Of a stretch of 64,000 nucleotides of DNA, positions 1-8,201 are shown piece after piece. Below the pieces are notes generated by a model, which saw only the letters and a list, made by a program, of their open reading frames with translations, did not search any database and was not told the DNA's origin. Source of the stretch: Hyphomicrobiales bacterium (GTDB lineage Bacteria; Pseudomonadota; Alphaproteobacteria; Rhizobiales; Rhizobiaceae); contig UBWZ01000014.1 in assembly GCA_900469345.1 (NCBI GenBank), positions 124,001 to 188,000 of the forward strand. Reading direction: 5' to 3'. The position numbers and the translations under genes are program-made. The number at the start of each line of letters is the position of its first letter. Position 1 is the stretch's first letter.

Positions 1-459
1 CCTGAAGTGTCCGCTCAGCAGGCTGAATCCCAGGTAGAGAATTCCATTGATCACAAACAGCCAGGCAAAGAAGAAATGCCAGCGACGTCCAGCCGCGAGA
101 TCCTGGAACGAGGGAATTGTCGCCCAGGACGGGAAAGCTCGCGCAGTCGGCTCCCCATCAACATTGGAAACACCCAAGACGCCGGTTGTAGGGATTTGTA
201 GCCCTGCGACACGCAAGAAGCCGCTTGGCAAGCCTGCATCGTCGTCGGAGCCAATTGTCAGGACGGCGGGGTCGCCGTTCGCGCCATAATGACCCCAATA
301 AAGCTCCGGGTGGGCATTGAAGATCTGCAGCCCGCTCAAAAGAAGGAAGCTCAGGCAAAGCACGTTTAGCCAGTGCGTGAGCCGGGTTACAACGGAGTGG
401 CGGCGGATGAAGATCGTCCGAGGATATTGAACATTGTCATTGGAAGCGTTTGCGCTCAT
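1..459 (-). CDS. Cytochrome b/b6-like membrane protein, partial (C-terminus beyond window)
   Basis: Reading the minus strand from 459 to the window edge gives 153 uninterrupted codons. Residues 15-40 contain an HSVVTRLTHWLNVLCLSFLLLSG segment, with a His next to the first membrane helix, as in b-type cytochromes of the Ni/Fe-hydrogenase, formate-dehydrogenase and thiosulfate-reductase type. A long periplasmic-looking loop follows, and a second helix begins with WHFFFAWLFVINGILYLGF. The family normally has four helices with four haem-ligating His, so about half is missing. In-frame upstream ATGs at 474 and 483 also exist; a stop lies directly before 483. It is probably co-transcribed with the 567-1193 gene. 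The partner oxidoreductase, often molybdopterin-dependent, would lie outside the window (inference). Confidence 0.7.
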   Translation of the reverse strand, partial: MSANASNDNVQYPRTIFIRRHSVVTRLTHWLNVLCLSFLLLSGLQIFNAHPELYWGHYGANGDPAVLTIGSDDDAGLPSGFLRVAGLQIPTTGVLGVSNVDGEPTARAFPSWATIPSFQDLAAGRRWHFFFAWLFVINGILYLGFSLLSGHFR

Positions 460-566
460 CTCAGCGTCTTTCATCTGTGGCATTTACGGCTGCAGATCGA
501 ACAACCTCGATCTGTAGTCACCGGCCGAAGCAGTATGGCGGCTGCTCCGGCCAGTGACGGCGTGGC

Positions 567-1193
567 TTACATGGGTGGAACCACGCCGTTCTTGCCGACG
601 ACCACCTGGTGGGCGATCGGGCCTGTTGCAGCCTTTTCGGCGGTGATAAAGACAACGGCGCCGGGAACGAGATCATCCTTGGTGGCTCCAGCGATGGTCA
701 CGACAGGTGTCCCATCCGGAATGGCGATCCTCTTTTCCTTCCCATGATAGGTGACCGTGACGGTCCGGCCATCGACGCCCTTAACGGCATCCGCGACCGT
801 CGCATTGGTCATGCTGCTGTCGGGCTTCAGATCCCAGCCGTAGCTGCCTTCGCCAAGGCCTTTCATTGCCGGCGGGAAAATGACGACCTCAAGCGCTCCA
901 TCGCCCCCGTCGGCCTTTGGCAAGGATGCGATTCCCACGAAATCGCCCGGCTTTATGTCGGTGACCTTGGCATCCGCGACGCCCGCCACCTTCCAGTCGT
1001 CGGCAAGCGCCACATCGATTGTCTCGCCTTCGCGCGTCTTCACTTTGAGCGTTGAACCCTGGTAGTCGACGATGCTGCCGCGGACATGGATCGGCGCGGC
1101 TTTCTTATCTTCGGCAGATGCGGGTGTCGAAAGGACTGTTACCGAAAGGAGGCTGGTCAGCCCGAGGGCCAGAGCGGGGAATACATTTTTCAC
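567..1193 (-). CDS. Secreted DUF5666-like beta-rich protein
   Basis: 208 aa with a clear Sec signal peptide (positively charged MKN, then a hydrophobic stretch, with A-S-A cleavage near residue 27), so it is predicted to be periplasmic. The mature part has repeated short beta segments such as VRGSIVDYQGSTLKVKTREG and VKGVDGRTVTVTYHGKEKRI. These are typical of OB-like/DUF5666 proteins, which databases often misname metal ABC transporter permease. The start is GTG with an AGGAA ribosome site seven bases upstream, and that site overlaps a TetR-type palindrome. It lies between its presumed regulator (1261-1851) and the cytochrome b gene, all on the same strand. The biochemical role is unknown. 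Confidence 0.75.
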   Translation of the reverse strand: MKNVFPALALGLTSLLSVTVLSTPASAEDKKAAPIHVRGSIVDYQGSTLKVKTREGETIDVALADDWKVAGVADAKVTDIKPGDFVGIASLPKADGGDGALEVVIFPPAMKGLGEGSYGWDLKPDSSMTNATVADAVKGVDGRTVTVTYHGKEKRIAIPDGTPVVTIAGATKDDLVPGAVVFITAEKAATGPIAHQVVVGKNGVVPPM

Positions 1194-1202
1194 TTTGATC
1201 TT

Positions 1203-1217
1203 CCTACTAGTTGGTAG
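1203..1217 (-). promoter_or_regulatory. Palindromic operator O1 upstream of 567-1193 gene
   Basis: Minus-strand sequence CTACCAACTAGTAGG carries CTAC-N6-GTAG dyad symmetry. It matches the site at 1861-1875 at 13 of 15 positions and overlaps the ribosome site of the downstream gene. It is a likely binding site of the TetR protein encoded between the two copies. Confidence 0.65.
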
Positions 1218-1260
1218 TTTCGTTGGACGCGATTGGCCTGAGCAGGCTAGCTACGCAGGA

Positions 1261-1851
1261 TTAGTGAGAGACATTCGGCGTAAGGCGGTTGAGAGCAGGT
1301 GCAAGTATCGTCGAAAAGACCTCCGGTTTCCCGTAGGCTCTCGCCGAGAGCATCGCCCCGTACACCGTCGCCAGAAATGCTTCGGCTTCAACGTGCGGTT
1401 CGCTCGTGAGATTGAGCGCTCCATTTTTGCTTCCACGCTCCATCACCGTCGTCAGCCACGATGAAATAAAGCGAAAGAAATTCGTCACCTCGGTTGCGAC
1501 TTCCGGCGGAAGAGATGGCAGTTCACTGGCGAGCAGGGCGCACACGCAGTAGGGCCTGCTCGCATCCTCGATGCATTTGGTCCAATGGTTTGCGTAAACC
1601 TTGAGGATGTCCAGAGCGTTTGGAACATTCTGTTCGAGCGCCGCCACGTTCGCCTGACCGTCTTCCCGGTAACGCTTGACCAGCTCACGCACCAGATCAA
1701 CCTTGCTGGGAAAGTGATGGTGGATGCTAGCCTTGCGTATGCCGACCACTTCCGAGATATCTGCATAGCTGAACCCGTTGTAACCCCCACTCATGATGAG
1801 GTTGCGCGCAGAGGCCAGGATTTCGTCGGAAGTGTTCGAAAGATTGCTCAT
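1261..1851 (-). CDS. TetR/AcrR-family transcriptional repressor
   Basis: 196 aa. The N-terminal helix-turn-helix (about residues 10-55; YADISEVVGIRKASIHHHFPSK) is a textbook TetR DNA-binding domain ending in the HxHFxxK signature. The C-terminal ligand/dimerisation domain resembles TetR_C proteins that sense small hydrophobic compounds, but the ligand cannot be read from sequence. The ATG at 1851 lies 10 bases from an operator-like palindrome, and a near-identical palindrome precedes the next gene, so autoregulation and control of the 567-1193/cytochrome b unit are inferred. Confidence 0.88.
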   Translation of the reverse strand: MSNLSNTSDEILASARNLIMSGGYNGFSYADISEVVGIRKASIHHHFPSKVDLVRELVKRYREDGQANVAALEQNVPNALDILKVYANHWTKCIEDASRPYCVCALLASELPSLPPEVATEVTNFFRFISSWLTTVMERGSKNGALNLTSEPHVEAEAFLATVYGAMLSARAYGKPEVFSTILAPALNRLTPNVSH

Positions 1852-1860
1852 GGCGTCTGT

Positions 1861-1875
1861 CTACCTTCTAGTAGG
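1861..1875 (+). promoter_or_regulatory. Palindromic operator O2 upstream of tetR
   Basis: CTACCTTCTAGTAGG, with CTAC-N6-GTAG symmetry, sits 10 bases upstream of the TetR start codon. It differs from O1 only at the two central AA/TT positions. The two sites bracket the regulator gene. Confidence 0.65.
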
Positions 1876-1908
1876 CAGATCGTCAATAGCAAATAGTTCG
1901 TTTTCTTG

Positions 1909-2736
1909 CTAGCCGTCTGTGGAGACGGTAAGAGCTTTCCACGATGTGAGTTCCTTCTGCAACCGCTCGATCCGCGCCGTCACGTGGCTGAGGGCATCGC
2001 TCCCAAGGAGAAGTTGCGGCGGGGGATTGTCCGATTCAATGAGTGTAAGCACAGCGGCGGCCAGTTTTTTGGGATCACCAAGTTGCTTGCCGCTTACGGC
2101 CTGACGCGCCTCGCGGATCGGATCGAACAGGCTGTCGTAATCTGCAATCGACCTGTCTGTGCGGACCATGGAACGCCCGGCCCAGTCTGTCCGGAACGAG
2201 CCAGGGCAAAGCGTTGTCACGTGAACTCCAAACGGCGCCATTTCCGAGCGCATGACCTCGGAAATGCCCTGAAACGCGAACTTGCTGCCGCAGTAATATG
2301 CGATGCCGGGCATGGTGATCATACCGCCCATCGACGTGACGTTCACGATAAAACCACGGCGGCGCTCACGGAACCTCGGAAGAAATGCCTTGGCCACAGC
2401 CACGGCGCCGAACACGTTCACGTCAAACTGACGTCGCATCTCTTCAAGTGGCGATTCCTCGAGCACGCCCTCGTGACCGTATCCGGCATTGTTGATCAGC
2501 ACGTCGACTGGCCCGTGTTCGTCCTCCGCTTGCTGGACGACGTCAGGGATGCGGTCGAAATCGGTGACGTCGCAAAGGACCGGGCGCAGTTCCGGGAGGC
2601 TCTTTGCCAGCGTTTCGCGCGAGGCTTCGGAGCGGACGGTCCCGATGACGGTGTGACCGGCTTCGATTGCGGCAGTGGCGATCGCCAAACCGAAGCCCGA
2701 ATTCGCCCCTGTTATGAAAAACGTTTTGCTCGACAT
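1909..2736 (-). CDS. SDR-family NAD(P)-dependent oxidoreductase
   Basis: 275 aa classical short-chain dehydrogenase. The Rossmann motif TGANSGFG is near residue 9, NNAGYG near 88, the catalytic Ser in VNVTSMGG and the catalytic pair in YYCGSK near 155-159. The long C-terminal region (after about 190) resembles the retinol-dehydrogenase-like/YdfG-like SDRs acting on aldehydes or ketones. An AAGGAG ribosome site precedes the ATG. It is divergent from the AraC gene at 2828, an arrangement common for AraC-controlled oxidoreductases such as yqhC-yqhD. The substrate is unknown. Confidence 0.88.
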   Translation of the reverse strand: MSSKTFFITGANSGFGLAIATAAIEAGHTVIGTVRSEASRETLAKSLPELRPVLCDVTDFDRIPDVVQQAEDEHGPVDVLINNAGYGHEGVLEESPLEEMRRQFDVNVFGAVAVAKAFLPRFRERRRGFIVNVTSMGGMITMPGIAYYCGSKFAFQGISEVMRSEMAPFGVHVTTLCPGSFRTDWAGRSMVRTDRSIADYDSLFDPIREARQAVSGKQLGDPKKLAAAVLTLIESDNPPPQLLLGSDALSHVTARIERLQKELTSWKALTVSTDG

Positions 2737-2827
2737 TTCTAAAACTCCTTGATTAACCGTGGATGACAGATAATCTCAACGCCACCTGAACTCGATTGCG
2801 GATCCTCTAATTGTTTTGCCTAATCCT

Positions 2828-3739
2828 ATGATTTCTGAAAATCAGTCCGTCGCCCATGACCGGCTCGTCGCCGTGGCCGGGCAACTGGCTCCTCGCCTCG
2901 GCTACAATCAGACTGCGATCAGTTGTGTCCGTATCCTTCGCACCGAGGCGGTGCTCGATGACGTCCCGGTTCTCTATAAGCCCGGGGCGGTCTTCGTATT
3001 ACAGGGAAGCAAATACGGAATCCTCGAAGGCGACGTCTACCTTTATGACGAGGATCATTATCTCGCTGTCTCGGTACCGGTTCCATTCCGAATGACTTCA
3101 AAGGCAAGTCCACAGCGGCCATTGCTTGCCGTCTATCTGGAGTTCGATATGCAGATGGCGACGGAGATCGCTCTGCAGGTGGAAGAACTCGCAGGTCCCG
3201 CAGACGCCAAACCGAGAGGGCTGCTCTCGAGCAGAATGGACAGCGATATCGAAGACGTCCTGCTTCGCTTACTGACGGCGCTCGGCAACCCGGTCGATGT
3301 CGCCGTGCTCGGGAGCTCTATTCTGCGTGAACTGCATTACCGCGTGATGGTTGGCTCGCAAGGTAGCGCGGTTATCGCGGCCCTTCAGCGAAAAGGGACG
3401 TCCGGAAAACTGCTTCAGAGCGTGGCATGGCTGCGGGAGAACTACAGCAGTGAAATCGCCGTCGCGGATCTTGCGAGAGACTTGGGTATGAGCGTTCCTT
3501 CCTATCACGTCCATTTCAAGAACCTGACCGGCTCAAGTCCGATGCAATATGTGAAGGCGATGCGGCTCCATGAAGCGAGACTGATGATCGCCCGCCAGAC
3601 TGCAACAATTGCGGAGGTGGCGGCGTCAGTGGGCTATGTCAGCCCGGCGCAATTCAGCCGCGACTTCAGACGGCATTTCGGGCGTACCGCATCGGAAGAA
3701 GCGAAGTGGGTCCGGCATCACCTGGGCGAACAGGTTTGA
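2828..3739 (+). CDS. AraC-family regulator with N-terminal cupin (YqhC-like)
   Basis: About 303 aa. The N-terminal AraC_N/cupin part (residues 25-170) contains VPVLYKPGAVFVLQGSK and YLAVSVPVPF, diagnostic of the AraC_N group that includes aldehyde-responsive YqhC. The C-terminal double helix-turn-helix is at about 205-300 (VADLARDLGMSVPSYHVHFK and IAEVAASVGYVSPAQFSRDFRRHFG). An upstream in-frame TTG at 2816 is possible; no strong ribosome site is visible for either. Being divergent from the SDR at 1909-2736, it is the likely activator of that gene (inference). Confidence 0.88.
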   Translation: MISENQSVAHDRLVAVAGQLAPRLGYNQTAISCVRILRTEAVLDDVPVLYKPGAVFVLQGSKYGILEGDVYLYDEDHYLAVSVPVPFRMTSKASPQRPLLAVYLEFDMQMATEIALQVEELAGPADAKPRGLLSSRMDSDIEDVLLRLLTALGNPVDVAVLGSSILRELHYRVMVGSQGSAVIAALQRKGTSGKLLQSVAWLRENYSSEIAVADLARDLGMSVPSYHVHFKNLTGSSPMQYVKAMRLHEARLMIARQTATIAEVAASVGYVSPAQFSRDFRRHFGRTASEEAKWVRHHLGEQV

Positions 3740-3790
3740 CCATTGCCCCTCACCGTTATCACGATCGATCGACCGTCAGAACACAACATG

Positions 3791-4498
3791 TCATTGTAAA
3801 GCGGCTTGAAGGGCGGCTTTGCAATGAATGAGGGTCGTGTCGAAGACGGGAACGCCTACGTTATCCTGGTTTAACAGCATACCCACCTCGGTACAGCCGA
3901 GGATAAGACAGTCGCAGCCTTTGTCGACCAGACGCTGCGCAATCCGTTCATAGGTCAAGCGGCTCTCCTCGCGAACGATGTCGCGGCACAGCTCTTCATA
4001 GATAATACGATGGGTTTCTGTTCGATCATCCGCTTCAGGGATCGTTGGCGACAGCCCCTGAGCGATGAGGCGGTCGGTGTAGAAGGTCTGCTCCATGGTG
4101 AAGGCCGTTGCCATCAAACCCGGTCTCCGGAAACCGCGGTCGAGGATAGCGGTTGCAGTCGCGTCTGCGATGTGCACGAACGGGATCGACACCCCGCCCA
4201 CGATGTTGTCCGCCACCTTGTGCATGGTATTCGTCGCCAGGATGAGGAGGTCGGCACCTCCGCGCTGCAGCGCGATAGCATGTTCATTGAGGATTCGGCC
4301 CGCCGCGTCCCAATCGGAGGATGCCTGCAACTTTTCGATTTCGTCGAAGTCGACAGACCGTATGAGAAGCTCGGGAGAATGAAGTCCTCCCAGGCTATCG
4401 CGGGTAAGCCTGCAGAGTTCTCGGTAATAAATCTGGGTTGATGTCGCGGACATTCCGCCAAGTATGCCGATGGTCTTCAAATGTCTCTCCATGTTCAT
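3791..4498 (-). CDS. Aspartate/glutamate racemase-family protein (YgeA-like)
   Basis: 235 aa, the usual length for PLP-independent amino-acid racemases. Motifs are IGILGGMS at the N-terminus, LATNTMH (residues 87-93) and ILGCTE (200-204). Cys202 is the conserved second catalytic Cys, whereas the first Cys position is Thr89. That Thr/Cys pairing is typical of the YgeA/broad-spectrum racemase branch rather than of Asp racemases with Cys/Cys. It is cytoplasmic and interconverts L- and D-amino acids. It converges on the AraC gene and has no operon partner. Confidence 0.85.
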   Translation of the reverse strand: MNMERHLKTIGILGGMSATSTQIYYRELCRLTRDSLGGLHSPELLIRSVDFDEIEKLQASSDWDAAGRILNEHAIALQRGGADLLILATNTMHKVADNIVGGVSIPFVHIADATATAILDRGFRRPGLMATAFTMEQTFYTDRLIAQGLSPTIPEADDRTETHRIIYEELCRDIVREESRLTYERIAQRLVDKGCDCLILGCTEVGMLLNQDNVGVPVFDTTLIHCKAALQAALQ

Positions 4499-4750
4499 GC
4501 GTTAGGTCTGTTACCGCTCAACGGCCGCTTGAGCAGAAACCGGGGCACGCATATTCGCTACCCCAGCACGATTGCAACGTCAGGAAAACCACCAACGGAG
4601 TGGAGAAATGCCTGAATAAGGGCCGCCGTCCGCTTCGCCGAACATACGCGCACAGTGCAGCGGAGGGAACTCCGCGGCGGCCCATGCGCGCCCTTATTCC
4701 GCGCTAGTAGCTACAGGGTGGAGCGGCGAGGCACCGCCTCGTCTCAATGC

Positions 4751-5506
4751 TCAGGCACTGATGCCGCCGTCGACGAGAATGCCTGAGCCGGTAATGTAGG
4801 CTGCACCGGGCCCCGCGAGAAAGGCGACGGCCTCTGCGACTTCACTGGTTTTACCGTATCGAGCAATCGAGAGGTTTGGCAGGATAGCGGCTGCGAGCGC
4901 GCCATCGGCAGGGTTCATGTCAGTATCAATCGGACCTGGTCGAACCAGATTGACCGTAATTTCCCGAGAGCCCAACTCACGTGCGAGGCCGCGCGTGAAG
5001 CTTTCCAGCGCAGACTTGGTCGCGGCATAGACCGCGATCCCCGCGAACGGCACAGCCAGACCCGCATTGCTGCCGGTACTGATGACGCGACCTCCGTTGG
5101 GAATATATTTCAGCGCTGCCTGAGTGATCAGAAAGACACCGCGAACATTGACGTTCAGCTGAAGATCAATCTCCTCCAGTGGCTGCGTGGAGAAATCACC
5201 TGCGAAAAGGACACCGGCATTATTGACCAGAATATCAAGGCCGCCGAGCTCAGCGACAGTTTGTTCGACGGTAGCCATCGCGGCTGCTTTGCTCGCGGCA
5301 TCGGCATGGATGGCGATCGCATTTCGACCCATGGCGCGGATCTTGGCAACGAGAGCTTCCGCTTTCTCGACCGACTTCTCATAGGTGATCGCAACGTCGG
5401 CACCATCCTCGGCCAGTTTTAGCGCAATTGCCGCACCGATACCGCGTGCCGCACCGGTGACCAGCGCGCGCTTGCCGGAAAGAGGTAGTGTGGAGATGTT
5501 GTTCAT
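4751..5506 (-). CDS. SDR-family oxidoreductase (3-oxoacyl-ACP reductase-like)
   Basis: 251 aa with the complete classical SDR set: TGAARGIG (about residue 17), NNAGVL (92), the catalytic Ser in STGSNAG and YAATK (157-161). The GSGILVDGG C-terminus is typical of FabG-like and cyclopentanol-like SDRs. The gene lies 77 bases downstream of the MFS exporter on the same strand, so exporter and reductase may share a transcript under the TetR at 7083-7694. The substrate is not deducible. The 250 bases between this gene's end and the racemase start hold nothing recognisable. Confidence 0.88.
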   Translation of the reverse strand: MNNISTLPLSGKRALVTGAARGIGAAIALKLAEDGADVAITYEKSVEKAEALVAKIRAMGRNAIAIHADAASKAAAMATVEQTVAELGGLDILVNNAGVLFAGDFSTQPLEEIDLQLNVNVRGVFLITQAALKYIPNGGRVISTGSNAGLAVPFAGIAVYAATKSALESFTRGLARELGSREITVNLVRPGPIDTDMNPADGALAAAILPNLSIARYGKTSEVAEAVAFLAGPGAAYITGSGILVDGGISA

Positions 5507-5583
5507 GGAGAGTACCTCTGTATGTCTCTGTTTTGCTCGGGAGTTTCACGCCGTTTCCGCGCGATCGGCTGATGATGCGCCGC

Positions 5584-7002
5584 TCATCGACGCAACGGTT
5601 GGGTCGATGTAAGGCTGACGGAAAGCCATCCCGCGATGAGAAGACAAATGGCAATTGCAACGGCTGCAACGCTGTATGCTCGGCCAATGGATTGAACGTC
5701 TGTGGCCGGCCCCAAGATCGAGAAGAACAACCCGCCAACGATTGCGGCTGCCAACGCACCGCCAATCTGAAACATCGAATTGACCAGACCAGAGGCCAAT
5801 CCTGACTGCGCCCGGTCCACCCTTTGCACGATGCTCTTCACCAGGTTTGGAAGGGCGATCCCCTGCCCCGCACCGATAAGAAAAAGCGCAGCAAAAAGGA
5901 ATTGTGGAAGGCCATTCGAAATCAAGGCCGCCGTTCCAAACAACCCTGCAGCTTGCAGCACCATGCCGGCGCCGGCGGAAAATCTTCCGAAGACGCGGAG
6001 GATGCGCTCACTTGCGAACGGACCAAGGACGAAGCCGACGGCCGCAGGAAGGATCGCCAGCCCGGCCTCGAAAGGCGTCAGACCAAGGCCACCCTGCTGA
6101 TAGACCGAGAATATCAGCCAGAAGGCCGCAAGCGAGTAGAAGAACAATGCAGCCAGCAGCCCGCGCATTAGTCCACGGTTTTGCAGCAGGCTAGGTGCAA
6201 GAATCGGATCTCTCCCCGTCGACTCCAGGTGTTTCTCATGCCGCCAGAACAGGAGGAAAAACGGGAGGGACATGACAAGCATCAGGATTAGCCAGATCGG
6301 CCACCCCTGCTCCCGCCCCTCGATCAGCGGCGCAATCAGCGCAGATAGCGCAATCGCGATCAACAATGCTCCGCCAAGGTCCAATTTGCTTGGGCGCTCA
6401 GATCGGGTTTCCCGCAACATGATGAAGGCCGACGGCGCAGCGACCGCGATAACCGGCAGGTTGATGAGGAAGATGGCTCTCCATCCAAGACCAAGGATAT
6501 CAAGCGCAATCAACGCACCACCGAGAAACAGACCAACCATCGATGCCACCCCGAATGTCAGGGCATAAAAGCTGAGGGCTTTTGATTTTTCGTGGTCTGG
6601 GAAAATCGCGTTGATGGAAGCCAAGGCTTGCGGCGCCATGATTGCCGCTGCAAACCCCTGAAGGATACGGCCGGCGACCAACGCGGCTGGAGACCAGGCA
6701 AACCCGCATAAGGCAGATGCGGCTGCAAACCCGACCATTCCAGCCAGAAAGACATTTCGTCGACCATAGAGATCTCCAAGCCTGCCCCCAGTGATCAGCA
6801 TCACAGCATAGGTGGTGGCGTAACCGGAGATAATCAGCTGCATCGTCGACGCAGAGGCCCCGAAATCCTCCCGGATCGAGGGCAGCGCCACATTGACGAT
6901 GAAGAAGTCGAGCGGTGGCAAAAAGGCACCGGTCAAAAGGATGACCAGTGCCATCCATCGACGTGGATCGAGTTTGTTATTGGGATTGCTGGTGTCTCTC
7001 AT
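5584..7002 (-). CDS. MFS transporter, DHA2-type drug exporter
   Basis: 472 aa with about 14 hydrophobic segments, as in EmrB/QacA-type proton antiporters. It has the motif A region GGRLGDLYGRRNVFLAG between the second and third helices and a motif C-like stretch in the fifth. It is an inner-membrane exporter of hydrophobic or quinone-like compounds. The start at 7002 is chosen because GGAGAG lies four bases upstream; an in-frame TTG at 7023 is less likely. It is preceded by a 20-bp palindrome and the TetR gene, giving a repressor-exporter-SDR unit. Confidence 0.88.
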   Translation of the reverse strand: MRDTSNPNNKLDPRRWMALVILLTGAFLPPLDFFIVNVALPSIREDFGASASTMQLIISGYATTYAVMLITGGRLGDLYGRRNVFLAGMVGFAAASALCGFAWSPAALVAGRILQGFAAAIMAPQALASINAIFPDHEKSKALSFYALTFGVASMVGLFLGGALIALDILGLGWRAIFLINLPVIAVAAPSAFIMLRETRSERPSKLDLGGALLIAIALSALIAPLIEGREQGWPIWLILMLVMSLPFFLLFWRHEKHLESTGRDPILAPSLLQNRGLMRGLLAALFFYSLAAFWLIFSVYQQGGLGLTPFEAGLAILPAAVGFVLGPFASERILRVFGRFSAGAGMVLQAAGLFGTAALISNGLPQFLFAALFLIGAGQGIALPNLVKSIVQRVDRAQSGLASGLVNSMFQIGGALAAAIVGGLFFSILGPATDVQSIGRAYSVAAVAIAICLLIAGWLSVSLTSTQPLRR

Positions 7003-7055
7003 AAGTCTCTCCACATCGACCAAAAAATCGATCGACGGTTTGCAATGGCAATGAT

Positions 7056-7075
7056 TTGGAACTATTTGGTTCCAA
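7056..7075 (-). promoter_or_regulatory. TetR-type operator upstream of MFS exporter
   Basis: TTGGAACTATTTGGTTCCAA is a perfect 7-6-7 inverted repeat 54 bases before the exporter start. The half-site GGAAC and the central ATT-GGT are shared with the site at 7705-7721 in front of tetR. Confidence 0.7.
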
Positions 7076-7082
7076 TTTTGGG

Positions 7083-7694
7083 TCAGCCAAGTGCCTTCAG
7101 CGCCAGTTCGACCATGGCCCTCGTCTCAGCGCGATCCGCTCCTGCCTTGGCCAGGACCCGCATACCTTGGATCTGACACACGAGGAACCTGGCGAGCGTT
7201 CGTTCATCCAGCCCTGGATCGATTTCGCCCACGGCCTGGGCTCTTATGATCGCCGCCGCATAAAGATCTTGCAGACGTCTGAACAGCCGGGAAATACGTG
7301 GTGCGACCTCTTTATCCTCTGGAAGCATTTCGACGGCTGCAAAGACGACAAAGCAGCCACGCAAACCTTCCGGTCCGGATGCTTGATCCACTTGTTGCGA
7401 GAAAGCATCTCGAATTGCTGCTTTGGGCGACGGATTGGAATGCAGCGTTTCACCGACCGAGCGAACGGCGTCCTCGATGTAAGCGTCGAGGGCGCGCAGA
7501 TAGATGCCTCTCTTGTCGACGAAAGCCTTATAAAAGCTGCCTCTGGAAAGTTCCATGCCCTCAAGCAAGTCGGGAAGGGATGCATCGTGATATCCACGAT
7601 TCCAAAATACGTGCATTGCTTTTCGAACTACTTCATCGAGTTCGAATTCTCGAGGGCGACCGACGGACGCGGATATTTGATTGCGCTTGACCAT
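7083..7694 (-). CDS. TetR/AcrR-family repressor (AcrR/NemR-like)
   Basis: 203 aa. It carries the GRPREFELDEVVRKAMHVFW segment followed by HTH SLPDLLEGMELSRGSFYKAF, typical of the GRPxxFD-box TetR subgroup that includes NemR-like electrophile sensors. The ATG at 7694 is preferred over the ORF's upstream start at 7724 because an operator-like repeat ends 10 bases upstream of it. The C-terminal part contains a single Cys in GLRGCFVV and another in FLVCQIQGM. Control of the downstream MFS-SDR pair is inferred from shared operators. Confidence 0.88.
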   Translation of the reverse strand: MVKRNQISASVGRPREFELDEVVRKAMHVFWNRGYHDASLPDLLEGMELSRGSFYKAFVDKRGIYLRALDAYIEDAVRSVGETLHSNPSPKAAIRDAFSQQVDQASGPEGLRGCFVVFAAVEMLPEDKEVAPRISRLFRRLQDLYAAAIIRAQAVGEIDPGLDERTLARFLVCQIQGMRVLAKAGADRAETRAMVELALKALG

Positions 7695-7704
7695 GGCAAA
7701 TATA

Positions 7705-7721
7705 TGGAACCATTCGGTCCA
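7705..7721 (-). promoter_or_regulatory. TetR-type operator upstream of tetR
   Basis: TGGAACCATTCGGTCCA is an imperfect inverted repeat matching the exporter operator over TGGAAC-ATT-GGT. Its placement immediately upstream of the chosen start suggests autorepression. Confidence 0.55.
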
Positions 7722-7774
7722 CAATACAAGCGATATTTTCGGGATGATGCGCCAAGCGTCGGTGCCGAACTTAG

Positions 7775-8155
7775 TTAGCGACGCCGATCGACGGGATAAT
7801 CCCGAGAGAATTCCCTGACGGCCATCAAAATCGGCATAAGCCCGCGGCCTGCCGAACTCAGCGAGTATTCGACACGAGGAGGCTGCTCTTGAAAGTCGTG
7901 CCGGATTATGAGGCCGTCAATTTCCAGCTCCCTGAGATGTTGCGTTAGCATCTTCTGGGATATCCCAGGTATGTCTCTCATGAACTGCGATGCCCGCAAT
8001 GATGGTTCGGCGAACAATCGGAAAAGGATCGGCAGTTTCCAACGTCCTGTGATCATCCGAAGCACCCTGCTGACATGAGAGACAGAACCGTCGGCTCCGA
8101 GGCACGTCGCCCTGTCCTCGACAGGCACTATAAAGTGCGTAATTGCCTGCTTCAT
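7775..8155 (-). CDS. HxlR-family transcriptional regulator
   Basis: 126 aa winged-helix protein with the HxlR signature: ITGRWKLPILFRLF, FMRDIPGISQKMLTQHLRELEIDGLI and VEYSLSSAGRGLMPIL. It has one N-terminal Cys (residue 18), but its distance to the GRW motif (21) is larger than in quinone-sensing YodB/CatR. It is divergent from the SDR at 8202 across 46 bases, so it very likely controls that gene. The inducer is unknown. Confidence 0.88.
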   Translation of the reverse strand: MKQAITHFIVPVEDRATCLGADGSVSHVSRVLRMITGRWKLPILFRLFAEPSLRASQFMRDIPGISQKMLTQHLRELEIDGLIIRHDFQEQPPRVEYSLSSAGRGLMPILMAVREFSRDYPVDRRR

Positions 8156-8201
8156 CGACGAACCTCATATCTGCTGGAGACGGTAAGACGGATCAAATAT
8201 C

